Shown: piece after piece, positions 45,289-57,420 of the stretch
Position numbering within the stretch: the stretch's first letter is position 1
Layout of the letters: each line of letters begins with the position of its first letter
Source of the DNA: Bufo bufo
Lineage: Eukaryota; Chordata; Amphibia; Anura; Bufonidae
Length of the DNA stretch: 64,000 bases
Direction: 5' to 3'
Assembly (NCBI RefSeq): GCF_905171765.1
Contig: NC_053389.1
Span: forward strand, 782,880,772-782,944,771
Translations under genes and position numbers: made by a program
The notes under the pieces: model-generated
The model's input: only the letters and a program-made list of their open reading frames with translations
Database searches by the model: none
What the model was told of the DNA's origin: nothing

Positions 45289-47511
45289 CTATTCTGCACA
45301 AGGTACAGACAAGTCCTGAGGGATCCAAGCCTGGTTCATTTTAATGAACGTGAGCTTGTCCACGTTGGCTGTGGACAGGCGGCTGAGTCTGTCTGTAATG
45401 ACGCCTCCTGCCGTGCTAAATACACGTTCAGAGAGTACACTGGCTGCAGGGCAGGCCAGCACCTCCAAGGCATACAGGGCAAGCTCTGGCCATGTGGACA
45501 ATTTGGAGACCCAGAAGTTGAATGGGGCAGAACCATCAGTCAGTACGTGTAGTCGTGTGCACAGGTACTGTTCCACCATGTTGTTCAAATGCTGCCTCCT
45601 GCTAACACGCTCCATATCAGCAGTTGGGGCCGGTTGTTGCGGCGAGGTGACAAAGCATTTCCACATGTCGGCCATGCTAACTCTGCCTTCTGAGGTATCA
45701 GTCGGGAATGCTCTCAGGGGCGCGTCTACCAGCGTGCGCCTGTAGTCGCGCATCTTCCGATCACGCTCCAGTGAGGGAATTAAGGACGGCACATTGTCTT
45801 TGTAACGGAGATCCAGCAGGGTGGCCACACAGTAGTCAGCACACGTTAAAATGTGGGCAACTCTGCAGTCGTTGCGCAGGCACTTGAGCATGTAGTCGCT
45901 CATGTGTGCCAGGTTGCCCAGAGGTAAGGACAAGCTGTCCTCTGTGGGAGGCGTATCATATGCGTCCTCCGTATCCCCCCAGCCACGCACCAGTGATGGG
46001 CCCAAGCTGCGTTGGATGCCACCCCGCTGTGAACATGCTTCATCCCCATCCTGCTCCTCCTCCTCGTCCTCCAGTAGTGGGCCCTGACTGGCCAAATTTG
46101 TACCTGGCCTCTGCTGTTGCAACAATCCTCTTTCTAAACCACTTCTAAAAGACTGGCCTGAAAGTGTTAGAGATGACCCCTCTTCCTCCTCCTCGTCCTG
46201 GGCCACATCCTCTTCCATCATCGCAGTGTGACTTACCCGTGCATGCTGCAGCTGAAACTCCACAATGGCCCGCTGCTGCTCGCACAGTCTATCCAGCATG
46301 TGCAAGGTGGAGTTCCTGGTGGGCATGGCGCATATGAGGCGGTGAGCGGGAAGGCCGAAGTTACGCTGTAGAGCAGACAGCCGAGCGGCGGCAGGATGAG
46401 AACGCCGGAAGCGCGCACAGACGGCCCGCACTTTATGCAGCAGCTCAGACATGTCGGGGTAGTTTTGAATGAATTTCTGCACCACCAAATTCAGCACATG
46501 CGCCAGGCAAGGGATGTGCGTCAAACCGGCTAGTCCCAGAGCTGCAACGAGATTTCGCCCATTATCGCACACCACCAGGCCGGGCTTGAGGCTCACTGTC
46601 AGCAACCACTCGTCGGTCTGTTGTTCTATACCCCGCCACAACTCCTGCGCGGTGTGGGGCCTGTCCCCCAAACACATTAGTTTCAGAACGGCCTGCTGAC
46701 GTTTACCCCTGGCTGTGCTGAAGTTGGTGGTGAAGGTCTGTCGCTGACCGGATCCGGAGGTGGTAGAAGAGGAGGAGGAAGCCGAGTAGGAAGAGGAGGC
46801 AACAGGAGGCAAAGAATGATGCCCTGCGATCCTTGGCGGCGGAAGGACTTGCGCCAAACAGCTCTCCGCCTGGGGCCCAGCCGCCACTACATTTACCCAG
46901 TGTGCAGTTAGGGAGATATAGCGTCCCTGGCCGTGCTTACTGGTCCATGTATCTGTGGTTAGGTGGACCTTGCCACAGATGACGTTGCGCAGTGCACACT
47001 TGATTTTATCCAATACTTGGTTGTGCAGGGAGGCTCTCCTGGAGAAGTAGTGGCGGCTGGGAACAACGTACTGTGGGACAGCAAGCGACATGAGCTGTTT
47101 GAAGCAGTACGTCTCCACCAGCCTGAATGACAGCATTTCAAAGGCCAGCAGTTTAGAAATGCTGGCATTCAGGGCCAGGGATCGAGGGTGGCTAGGTGGG
47201 AATTTACGCTTTCTCTCAAAGGTTTGTGAGATGGAGAGCTGAACGCTTCCGTGTGACATGGTGGAGATGCTTGGTGACGGTGGCACATCTTCTGTTTGCT
47301 TGCCGGCAGGTGCCAACGTTCCTCCAGAGGCGGAGGAAGAGGCCGAGGCAGCAGCAGAAGAGGGAGCAGGAGGGGCCCTTTCTTGGTTTTGAAGGTGCTT
47401 ACTCCACTGCAGCCCGTGTCTCGCATGTAGATGCCTGGTCATGCAGGTTGTGCTAAGGTTCAGAACGTTAATGCCTCGCTTCAGGGTCTGATGGCACAGC
47501 GTGCAAACCAC
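45289..47511 (-). CDS. hAT-3 ZBED-type transposase, long open frame
   Basis: 740 codons open. The listed start is a GTG; the same frame continues upstream to about 47670 through WHFFTQCADDKTR, so the true protein starts further 5'. A BED zinc finger (CTLC at residues 3-6, HLHARH at 27-32) should bind DNA ends. The RNase-H-like core has D187 in LTTDTWTS and D316 in VVCDNG, followed by CLAHVLNL (335-342) as in ZBED proteins. A serine-rich, acidic insertion spans about 400-540. The C-terminal dimerisation block is YALEVLACPAASVLSERVFS (about 681-700). Length and motif order fit an Ac-like hAT transposase. It is the least damaged of the three hAT enzymes here; expression would still require a good N-terminus. 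Confidence 0.85.
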   Translation of the reverse strand: MVCTLCHQTLKRGINVLNLSTTCMTRHLHARHGLQWSKHLQNQERAPPAPSSAAASASSSASGGTLAPAGKQTEDVPPSPSISTMSHGSVQLSISQTFERKRKFPPSHPRSLALNASISKLLAFEMLSFRLVETYCFKQLMSLAVPQYVVPSRHYFSRRASLHNQVLDKIKCALRNVICGKVHLTTDTWTSKHGQGRYISLTAHWVNVVAAGPQAESCLAQVLPPPRIAGHHSLPPVASSSYSASSSSSTTSGSGQRQTFTTNFSTARGKRQQAVLKLMCLGDRPHTAQELWRGIEQQTDEWLLTVSLKPGLVVCDNGRNLVAALGLAGLTHIPCLAHVLNLVVQKFIQNYPDMSELLHKVRAVCARFRRSHPAAARLSALQRNFGLPAHRLICAMPTRNSTLHMLDRLCEQQRAIVEFQLQHARVSHTAMMEEDVAQDEEEEEGSSLTLSGQSFRSGLERGLLQQQRPGTNLASQGPLLEDEEEEQDGDEACSQRGGIQRSLGPSLVRGWGDTEDAYDTPPTEDSLSLPLGNLAHMSDYMLKCLRNDCRVAHILTCADYCVATLLDLRYKDNVPSLIPSLERDRKMRDYRRTLVDAPLRAFPTDTSEGRVSMADMWKCFVTSPQQPAPTADMERVSRRQHLNNMVEQYLCTRLHVLTDGSAPFNFWVSKLSTWPELALYALEVLACPAASVLSERVFSTAGGVITDRLSRLSTANVDKLTFIKMNQAWIPQDLSVPCAE

Positions 47512-48314
47512 TCGGGTCTTGTCGTCAGCACATTGTGTGAAGAAGTGCCATGCCAGGGAACTCCTTGAAGCTTCCTTTGGTGTGCTCGGTCCCTGGTGAC
47601 GGTGGCCAATAGCAGGCGACTGTTTTGGCGACGGCTGCTCTGCTTTTGCACCCTGCTCCCGCTTTTGCTACGCTGTTGGCTTGGTCTTACCACTGCCTCT
47701 TCCTCCGAACTCTAAAAGTCAGTGGCACGACCTTCATTCCATGTGGGGTCTAGGACCTCATCGTCCCCTGCATCGTCTTCCACCCAGTCTTCCTCCCTGG
47801 CCTCCTTTTCGGTCTGCACACTGCAGAAAGACGCAGCAGTTGGCACCTGTGTTTCGTCATCATCAGAGACGTGCTGAGGTGGTATTCCCATGTCCTCATC
47901 AGGAAACATAAGTGGTTGTGCGTCAGTGCATTCTATGTCTTCCACCCCTGGGGAAGGGATAGGTGGATGCCCTTGGGAAACCCTGCCAGCAGAGTCTTCA
48001 AACAGCATAAGAGACTGCTGCATGACATGAGGCTCAGACAGGTTCCCCGATATGCACGGGGGTGATGTGACAGACTGATAGGCATGGGTTTCAGGCTCCA
48101 CCTGTGCGCTTTCTGCAGAAGACTGGATGACTGGGTGGGAGATAATGTGAACGTGTTGGATCCACTGTATGACACCCAATTGACTAGGCCTTACCATCCT
48201 TAGAACGGCATTAGGCCCGACCAAATATCGCTGTAGATTCTGGCGGCTACTGGGACCTGAGGCCACGTCCTCTCCCTGCACCAGAGGCTCCACCAACACC
48301 ACCACCACGATCAT
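47512..48314 (-). pseudogene. hAT-3 transposase N-terminal region, with a stop and a frame change
   Basis: The frame 48314-47712 encodes an acidic 200-residue segment ending DPTWNEGRATDF, matching the DPTWE region of hAT-2. A TAG at 47712-47714 ends it, the same frame runs on to about 47600, and the BED-finger frame lies in another register. So one nonsense change and one frameshift, or an undetected intron, separate it from the 740-codon frame. Confidence 0.7.
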
Positions 48315-48459
48315 TACCGCATCCCTTATTAGATGTTTGCCTCATAGTTAGCGTTTACAAAGCAAAGTAAAAAGTGGTTAAGTCTGTTAAAAATAATTAA
48401 CTGCCAATAAAAACCCTGGTAGGGTATTGCACTCTATTTTTTTTTTTAAACTCTATATG

Positions 48460-51400
48460 ACAGCGGTATTTGTGGCCTAAATTTGACACTCACATATGCA
48501 CGTCTTATCCCAGATGTGCAGTATATCTGAGGCTTTTTTCACCCCAGTATGCCAAAGCTGTATTTCTGGCCTAAATGTGACAGTCACTTATGCTTGTCTA
48601 ATCCTAGTTGTGCAGTATATTAGAGGGTTTTTTCACCCCAGTAGCCAAAAATCCGTATTTCTGGCTTGAATGTGACAGTCACTTATGCTTGTCTAATCCC
48701 AGATGTGCAGTATATCAGAGGCTTTTTTCACCCCAGTATGCCAAAGCCGTATTTCTGGCTTTAATGTGACAGTCACTTATGCTTGTCTAATCCCAGATGT
48801 GCAGTATATTAGAGGGTTTTTTCACCCCAGTAACCAAAAAGCCGAATTTCTGGCCTAAATGTGACACTCACTTATGCATGTCTTATCCCAGATGTGCAGT
48901 ATATTAGAGGCTTTTTTCACCCCAGTATGCCAAAGTCGTATTTCTGGCCGAAATGTGACAGTCACTTATGCTTGTCTAATCCCAGATGTGCAATATTTTA
49001 GAGGGTTTTTTCACCCCAGTAACCAAGAAGCCGTATTTCTGGCCTAAATGTGACAGTCACTTGTGCTTGTCTAATCCCAGATGTGCAGTATATTAGAGGG
49101 TTTTTCACCCCAGTAACTAAAAAGATGTATGTCTGGCCTAAATGTGACAGTCACTTATGCTTGTCTAATCCCAGATGTGCAGTATATTAGAGGGTTTTTC
49201 ACCCTAGTAACCAAAAAGCCGTATTTCTGGCCTAAATGTGACACTCACTTATGCATGTCTTATTCCAGATGTGCAGTATATTAGAGGGTTTTTTCATCCC
49301 AGTAACCAAAAAGCTGTATTTCTGGCCTACATGTGAAAGTCACTTATGCATGTCTAATCCCAGATGTGCAATATATTAGAGGGATTTTTCCCCCAAGTAA
49401 CCAAAAAGCCGTATTTCTGGCCTCAATGTGACAGTCACTTATGCACGTCTAATCCCAGATGTGCAGTATATTAGAGGGTTATTTCACCCCAGTAACCAAA
49501 AGCCGTATTTCTGTCCTAAATGTGACACTCACTTATGCACGTTTTATCCCAGATGTGCAGTATATCAGAGGCTTTTTTCACCCCAGTATGCCAAAGCCGT
49601 ATTTCTGGCTTGAATGTGACAGTCACTTATGCTTGTCTAATCCCAGATGTGCAGTATATTAGAGGGTTTTTTCACCCCAGTAACCAAAAAGCCGTATTTC
49701 TGGCCTAAATGTGACACTCACTTATGCATGTCTTATCCCAGATGTGCAGTATATCAGAGGCTTTTTTCACCCCAGTATGCCAAAGCCGTATTTCTGGCTT
49801 GAATGTGACAGTTACTCATGCTTGTCTAATCCTAGATGTGCAGTATTTTTGAGGGTTTTTTCACCCCAGTAACCAAAAAGCTGTATTTCTGGCCTAAATG
49901 TGACAGTCACTTATGCTTGTCTAATCCCAGATGTGCAATATATTAGAGGGTTTTTCCCCCAAGTAACCAAAAAGCCGTATTTCTGTCCGAATCCCAGATG
50001 TGCAGAATATATCAGAGGGTTTTTTCACCCAAGTAACCAAAAAGCTGTATTTCTGGCCTAAATGTGACAGTCACTTATGCTTGTCTAATCCCAGATGTGC
50101 AATATATTAGAGGGTTTTTCCCCCAAGTAACCAAAAAGCCGTATTTCTGGCCGAATCCCAGATGTGCAGTATATATCAGAGGGTTTTTTCACCCCAGTAA
50201 CTAAAAAGATGTATTTCTGGCCTAAATGTGACAGTCACTTATGCATGTGTAATCCCAGGTGTGCAGTATATTAGAGGGTTTTTTCACCCCAGTAACCAAA
50301 AAGCCGTATTTCTGGCCTAAATTTGACACTCACTTATGCACGTCTTATCCCAGATGTGCAGTATATCAGAGGCTTTTTTCACCCCAGTATGCCAAAGCCG
50401 TATTTCTGGCCTAAATGTGACAGTCACTTATGCTTGTCTAATCCTAGATGTGCAGTATATTAGAGGGTTTTTTCACCCCTGTAACCAAAAAGCCGTAATT
50501 CCGGCTTGAATGTGACAGTCACTTATGCTTGTCTAATCCCAGATGTGCAGTATATCAGAGGCTTTTTTCACCTCAGTATGCCTGAATGTGACAGTCACTT
50601 GTGCTTGTCTAATCCCAGATGTGCAGTATATTAGAGGGTTTTTCACCCCAGTAACTAAAAAGATGTATTTCTGGCCTAAATGTGACAGTCACTTATGCTT
50701 GTCTAATCCCAGATGTGCAGTATATTAGAGGGTTTTTCACCCTAGTAACCAAAAAGCCTTATTTCTGGCCTAAATGTGACACTCACTTATGCATGTCTTA
50801 TTCCAGATGTGCGGTATATTAGAGAGTTTTTTCACCCCAGTAACCAAAAAGCTGTATTTCTGGCCTAAATGTGACAGTCACTTATGCTTGTCTAATCCCA
50901 TATGCGCAATATATTAGAGGGTTTTTTCACCCCAGTAACCAAAAAGCCGTATTTCTGGCCTAAATGTGACAGTCACTTATGCACGTCTAATCCCAGATGT
51001 GCAGTATATTAGAGGTTTTTTTCACCCCAGTAACCAAAAAGCCATAATTCTGGCCTAAATGTGACAGTCACTTATGCATGTCTAATCCCAGATGTGCAGT
51101 ATATTCGAGGGTTTTTTCACCCCAGTAAGCAAAAAGATGTATTTCTGGCCTAAATGTGACACTCATTTATGCTTGTCTAATCCCAGATGTGCAGTATATT
51201 AGAGGGTTTTTCACCCCAGTAACTAAAAAGATGTATTTCTGGCCTAAATGTGACAGTCACTTATGCTTGTCTAATCCCAGATGTGCAGTATATCAGAGGC
51301 TTTTTTCACCCCAGTATGCCAAAGCCGTATTTCTGGCTTGAATATGACAGTCACTTATGCTTGTCTAATCTCAGATGTGCAGTATATTAGAGGGTTTTTT

Positions 51401-52260
51401 CACCCCAAAAACCAAAAAGCCGTATTTCTGGCCTAAATGTGACACTCACTTATGCATGTCTTATCCCAGATGTGCAGTATCTTAGAGTCTTTTTTCACCC
51501 CAGTATGCCAAAGCCGTATTTCTGGCTTGAATGTGACAGTTACTTATGCTTGTCTAATCCTAGATGTGCAGTATTTTAGAGGGTTTTTTCACCCCAGTAA
51601 CCAAAAAGCCGTATTTCTGGCCTAAATGTGACAGTCACTTGTGCTTGTCTAATCCCAGATGTGCAGTATATTAGAGGGTTTTTCACCCCAGTAACTAAAA
51701 AGATGTATTTCTGGCCTAAATGTGACAGTCACTTATGCTTGTCTAATCCCAGATGTGCAGTATATTAGAGGGTTTTTTCACCCCAGTAACCAAAAAGCCA
51801 TAATTCTGGCCTAAATGTGACAGTCACTTATGCATGTCTAATCCAAGATGTGCAGTATATTAGAGGGTTTTTCACCCCAGTAACTAAAAAGATGTATTTC
51901 TGGCCTAAATGTGACAGTCACTTATGCTTGTCTAATCCCAGATGTGCAGTATATTAGAGGGTTTTTCACCCTAGTAACTAAAAAGATGTATTCCTGGCCT
52001 AAATGTGACACTCACTTATGCTTGTTCAATCCCAGATGTGCAGTATATATCAGAGGGTTTTTTCACCCCAGTAACCAAAAAGCCGTATTTCTGGCCTAAA
52101 TGTGACAGTCACTTATGCACGTGTTATCCAAGATGTGCAATATATTAGAGGCTTTTTTCACCACAGTATGCCAAAGCCGTATTTCTGGCCTAAATGTGAC
52201 AATCACTTATGCACATGTATTTCCAGATGTGCACTATATTTAACAGATGTATTTTTTTTA
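48460..52260. repeat. Array of about 40 copies of a 95-bp repeat inside hAT-3
   Basis: The unit contains GGCCTAAATGTGACAGTCAC, TTATGCTTGTCTAATCCCAG, ATGTGCAGTATATTAGAGGG and TTTTTTCACCCCAGTAACC. Three end variants recur (CAGTATGCCAAAGCCG, CAGTAACCAAAAAGCC, CAGTAACTAAAAAGATG) in mixed order, giving larger duplicated blocks. 95 is not a multiple of 3, so frames are short; the CDVQYIRG-like open frames here are artefacts. Confidence 0.95.
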
Positions 52261-52844
52261 CCCCAGTAAGCAAAAATCTGTATTTCTGGACTTGCAGACA
52301 TGCAGCCTGTGCTGGTGCACTATCGTTGCATAAAATGGCTGCCGATTATGTATTGATATTGACTAACTGAAGAAAAAAAAGTTAGTTTTCAGCAGTAGTT
52401 GGCTCAGGGCAGGCTTAAAAAAATTGTGCACTGCACCCACAAAACACATTTGCTGTAGATCGCTGAGTAAAGAAGCAGTTCTTGATAAGATTTCTCCCTG
52501 ATCTCTCCCTCACAGCAGCTGCAGTCTCTCCCTACACAAATCCGAGCAGAGTGACGGGCGGTGCTACGTGACTCCAGCTTAAATAGAGGCTGGTTCACAT
52601 GCTGCAGTTGGCCAATCACAGCCATGCCAATAGTAGGCATGGCTGTGATGGCCTTTTGGGGCAAGTAGTATGACGCTTGTTGATTGGCTGCTTTGCAGCC
52701 TTTCAAAAAGCACCATAAAAATCGCCGAACCCCGAACCCGAACTTTTACGTAAATGTTCGCGTTCAGGTCCGGGTGCCGAAAACTCTAAGGTTCGGTACG
52801 AACCCGAACTTTACAGTTCGGGTTCGCTGAACTCTACTCAGTTC

Positions 52845-54320
52845 TACTGCATTTTTTTCCCATTCCACCCCATTTGGATTTTTTTTCCAGCTTCCCACTA
52901 CTTTGCATATTTCTATAGCAGAACTCATAGAGGTTAACCGAGTACTGTGTTTTATCACAACATGAGATGTCATTTAAATTGCTTTGCTTCATTTGACAAT
53001 GTGACACCCATTTGTATAATATTTGGTACCACCTTTGCGCATGTTTGGCTGCTGGATACCTCTTGTGCATATACAACAGGTTTTATATTTCTTGGACAGC
53101 AATATGCAAAAAGTGTAAGATCTAGTGGGCTAACTTTTCAAATGTTATGCTAGAATCTTCCTTTGATGTAACGGTACATTTAGAGAACTAAAGTGTTTTT
53201 CTAGGAAGAATGTTTATTGAAAAAAAAATGGCAGCGCATGTTAAAAATATCAAAGAAGCTGTACTTCTCCTCTGCTGCTAATCCGACCCAGCTCAGGTCT
53301 CTGCTTCTCTGAACTTCCTGTCCTGACTTGAGATACCAGAGACACTAGGAAAAGCCTGCTCAGCTAATCACTGGCCTTAGCAGTGACCCACCTCAGCCAG
53401 TGATTGGCTGAATAATCCTTTTCCAGCTCTACTGGTGTGTCTGGTGCAGAGCAGTGGAGACTACAGCAGTATCGGAACAGCAGCAATAAAGAATCAGTGG
53501 AGGCAAGTAAAATTTATTCGTTATAAACATGTTCTGCCTGGTTCTTTAAATTAGCAATTCTTTCTGTGAGGCTCCTTTAACCCTCTAGGCTCTTTTTGCC
53601 TACTGCTGCCATTGATCTAAACATTTTTCTACACCTTTTTAAACTTCCTTTGAATATATAAATGCAGGTGGGGAAAACTGGCCTCCACATTACCAGAAGA
53701 TCTTCCAGTGGATCTGGACACTGACTTAATAATAAAACCCAAAAGTCCCAGAAGTCCTTCACGTATGTCCTGTAGGTACAATGATACCTGCAAAGTTTTA
53801 GATGCCACTACAAGTGGACGTGAACATGTTCTGTAGGAATGAAGGGTGTGCCTCAGAATCATTTTATCTGGTGGACCTAAGGAACCCCTGGTTGACAATG
53901 AAAGAAGGTGTTATTTCAATTAGTACTATTATTTTTGCAGCAGCATTAAATATCTAATCATCCAAAAATCTAGTGTTTTGTCTGCTGATTGGTGGAATGC
54001 TTAGGTTACTGCCACACGTTCAGTTTTTTTTTTTAATGCATTTTTTTAAGTCAAAACTAAGTGTGGGTTGAAGAAAGAGGAGAAATGATATATGCCCTAA
54101 ATACTTTCTCTCTTGTTATGATCCACACCTGACATTAGCTTCAAAAAATGCATCAAAAAGCTTGAATATGTGGTAGCACCCTTAGAAGGGACAATTTTTG
54201 GGAACAGTCAGTTTTATGGACACTCATTTGGTTGATTATCAACCAATGTGTCAGGTATAACATGAAGGTGACAACCCTTCCCACAAAGCTGTACTGCAAA
54301 GGTAATATATCTGTCCCAGC
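52845..54320. other. Unannotated spacer
   Basis: No gene recognised. A region with TCCTGTCCTGACTTGAGATA / CAGCCAGTGATTGGCTGAAT (53310-53420) is frog-repeat-like. Confidence 0.45.
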
Positions 54321-54425
54321 ACTAGTAACATAGTAACATAGTACATAAGGCCGAAAAAAGACATTTGTCCATCCAGTTCGGCCTGTTATCCTGCAAGTTG
54401 ATCCAGCGGAAGAACTAGGCATTAG
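54321..54425 (+). repeat. Frog CATAGT/GAAAAAAG interspersed repeat
   Basis: AGTAACATAGTAACATAGTA followed by AGGCCGAAAAAAGACATTTG and TCCATCCAGTTCGGCCTG. Confidence 0.75.
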
Positions 54426-54959
54426 CCCTTATGCATACATCATCCATGTTAGGGGCTCATAATGCATCTGTGTTTTTCTGATTCTAATGATTTTTGGATA
54501 CCTAACTGCTGTGGTGTCTTCTGAGCCCTGATTGATACAGGCTCTGTCTTGAACATGTGGGGTTGAATCAGTGATTATTCATTCATCGTCTCCAGTTTAT
54601 TGGATGGGACCCTCCATAAAGCATCATATGGCAGCTCATGGAATGGAAAGTATAATATGTTCCCTGCTATTAATGTTTAAAGATCTTTAGAACTAACCTT
54701 AGAATTCTGTGACCTGTGTAAAGCATTTCTCATTTAGTCATGTACATTACATCTATATGATCTCTGAATTCCTATGTGACTTCCAATATTCTTATAATGT
54801 AGAGTAGAGTCAAATTCGTAATCCTCTCTAATGGTTGCCTTAAAACATTGACTTCATGTGGTGAACTATATTATTTCTTCTCATTTTTGTGTCTGTCATA
54901 GATTTTTAAACTTGTTTTTACATGAAAAAAAAAATAATAATAATACTCATCAAACAGTA
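54426..54959. other. Unannotated spacer downstream of olfm2
   Basis: Nothing recognised. Confidence 0.5.
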
Positions 54960-55153
54960 CCAATGTCAAATACTGTCTTTATTTGCCACCGGAGAGAAAA
55001 AAAAGTTTACTTGATACCATGCTCACTCAACCACGTGAAAGTCTTTTTGTGTTCTGTGCGTTTCATAGAAATAACTGGAATTATCAGACTGTAAAAATAA
55101 TTAAACAAAGAAATAACAAAAATAGGTGAGATGAATGTCTGATACAGTCTACA
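54960..55153 (-). other. olfm2: Likely 3' UTR of olfm2
   Basis: AATAAA on the minus strand at 54978-54983, about 170 nt past the stop codon, is the first good poly(A) signal. Later sites may also be used. Confidence 0.5.
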
Positions 55154-55828
<675 letters not shown>

Positions 55829-55845
55829 CTACAAAAAAAAACTTT
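55829..55845 (-). promoter_or_regulatory. olfm2: Splice acceptor of the olfm2 terminal exon
   Basis: Minus strand: AAAGTTTTTTTTTGTAG followed by GTCTGG; strong pyrimidine run and AG. Confidence 0.85.
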
Positions 55846-56665
55846 TGTTAATAGGGAACTCAGAAAATGTTTTCATTGTATTTCTCTGATGCAGAAAAGC
55901 AATTCCACTAAGCAGCAATAACATTAAAAATGCATTGTCCAAAAACTTTGGACGTCATCTTGGTACAAAATGTCTACATGGTTGAGTTTTACTAGATAAC
56001 CAATATATATAATATCCATGTTTACCAGATTTTTGGACGGTTGTTTTCTGGGGTAGACTGAAAGTTTTAAAGTAGATAATGCCAGCACTCATGGTACAAC
56101 TCAGATATAGTTATAAAATCTGACAACATATAGACATAAAACAAAATCTTAAGCCATTGAGCCTCTAATTACATGCATGCTTTCTAGTAGGATGTGCAAG
56201 TGTCTCTCCACATCCAAACACCAGAGCACCGCCACTTCCTTGCATACAGATTCTCATAGTTTTCTACCTGCTCAACAGTACTTTTCCTCTAGAATGAGAA
56301 CCACTGTATGCATATCAAGAGAGATAAAATACAGAGTTGACTCAGCATATTTGTGAAACCTGCTTTCTCAGAATTTATTGGCTGCTAGTTGGCACTAAAA
56401 TAGGTAGCATTTAGCGTAGGTTCCTTTCCAAAAGAGATCACCTAGTCAGGGTGCACAGGCACAAATGATTTTTTACAAAGTATGTTTGCCTAGAATATCA
56501 CATTTATATAATGAGTTTAGCATTAGAACTAGTATCTTTTCTATCGTAATTTTTTTTTTACTTTATCTTTTTTTAAACTATTTTACATTTAGTTTTTTGT
56601 GTTTGCAGAGTGCTGTTGCATTGTGTTTGTTTATGCATATCAAGACACCTTTTATGTGTAAAGTA
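55846..56665 (-). other. olfm2 intron, no feature seen
   Basis: No coding sequence or clear repeat in this first part of the intron. Confidence 0.6.
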
Positions 56666-57418
56666 CCATATTTTTTTCCCCATAAGATGGGGGAAAAATG
56701 TCCCTGCATTTTATGGAGTGAATACTAAAAAGCTCTTCCATTATGGAAGCATTCATTAGTACTGGAGGACTGGGAAGCAGTGAAGACTCTGTACTGACCA
56801 CTTCCTGACATATGGATGATGGCTGGGGGATGACTGATGGCTGATATATAGCTGATGGCTGGGGTCTGATATATGTCTGGGGGCTGATATATGACTGAAG
56901 ACTGGGGGCTTATATATGACTGAAGGCTGATATATGACTGCAGGTTAAAGGCTGATATATGACTGGAGGCTGGGGGCTGATATATGACTGAAGGCTGGGG
57001 GTTGATATATGACTGGAGGCTGGGGGCTGATATATGGCTGAGGGTTGATCTGAAACATGGGGGGGCTGATCTGAGGCATGGGGTGCTGATCTGAGGTCTA
57101 AATGGGAGGGTTTTATTTATATTGGGGCCATTAACTGAGGTTTGATTGGGGGTCATTCACATTGGGGTCTGAGCTGAGGTCTGATTGTGGGTCTGATATG
57201 AGGTCATATTGTGGTCTTATTAACATTGGGGGTCTGATTGAGGGTCTTATTAACATAGGGGGGCTGATTGGGGCTGTGAGCTGAGGTCTGATTAACATTG
57301 GGGGTCTGATTGCTGGTCTTATCTGAGGTCTAATGAAAATATTTTTTTTCTTATTGTCCTCCACTAAAACCTAGGTACATCTTATGGGCCAGTGCGTCTT
57401 ATAGGGCGAAAAATACAG
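56666..57418. mobile_element. Mariner-type MITE with an internal tandem array
   Basis: TA at 56664-56665 and 57419-57420. Ends CCATATTTTTTTCCCCATAAG and CTTATAGGGCGAAAAATACAG. The interior (56810-57330) is a degenerate 25-30 bp repeat of TATATGACTGAAGGCTGGGG, grading into GGGGTCTGATTAACATT units. Confidence 0.8.
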
Positions 57419-57420
57419 TA

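Larger units (their letters stand above)
44790..52836 (-). mobile_element. hAT-3, complete 8.05 kb ZBED-type hAT transposon
   Basis: Perfect 8-bp duplication CTCAGTTC at 44782-44789 and 52837-52844. Left end TAGAATTTAGCGGACACC, right end in reverse complement TAGAGTTCAGCGAACCCG (14 of 18 match). Both subtermini have many GAACCCGAAC/GTTCGGGTTC motifs. On the minus strand: 5' end, 3.8 kb array of 95-bp repeats, N-terminal coding region with lesions, 740-codon open frame, 0.5 kb tail. Confidence 0.93.

Noticed and set aside
45344..45745. 133-codon plus-strand open frame
   Set aside because: Antisense shadow of the hAT-3 transposase C-terminus.
48460..52260. Possible CRISPR-like array or tandem gene array
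   Set aside because: Units are contiguous with no unique spacers, inside a hAT transposon of a vertebrate; open frames shift with each 95-bp unit.
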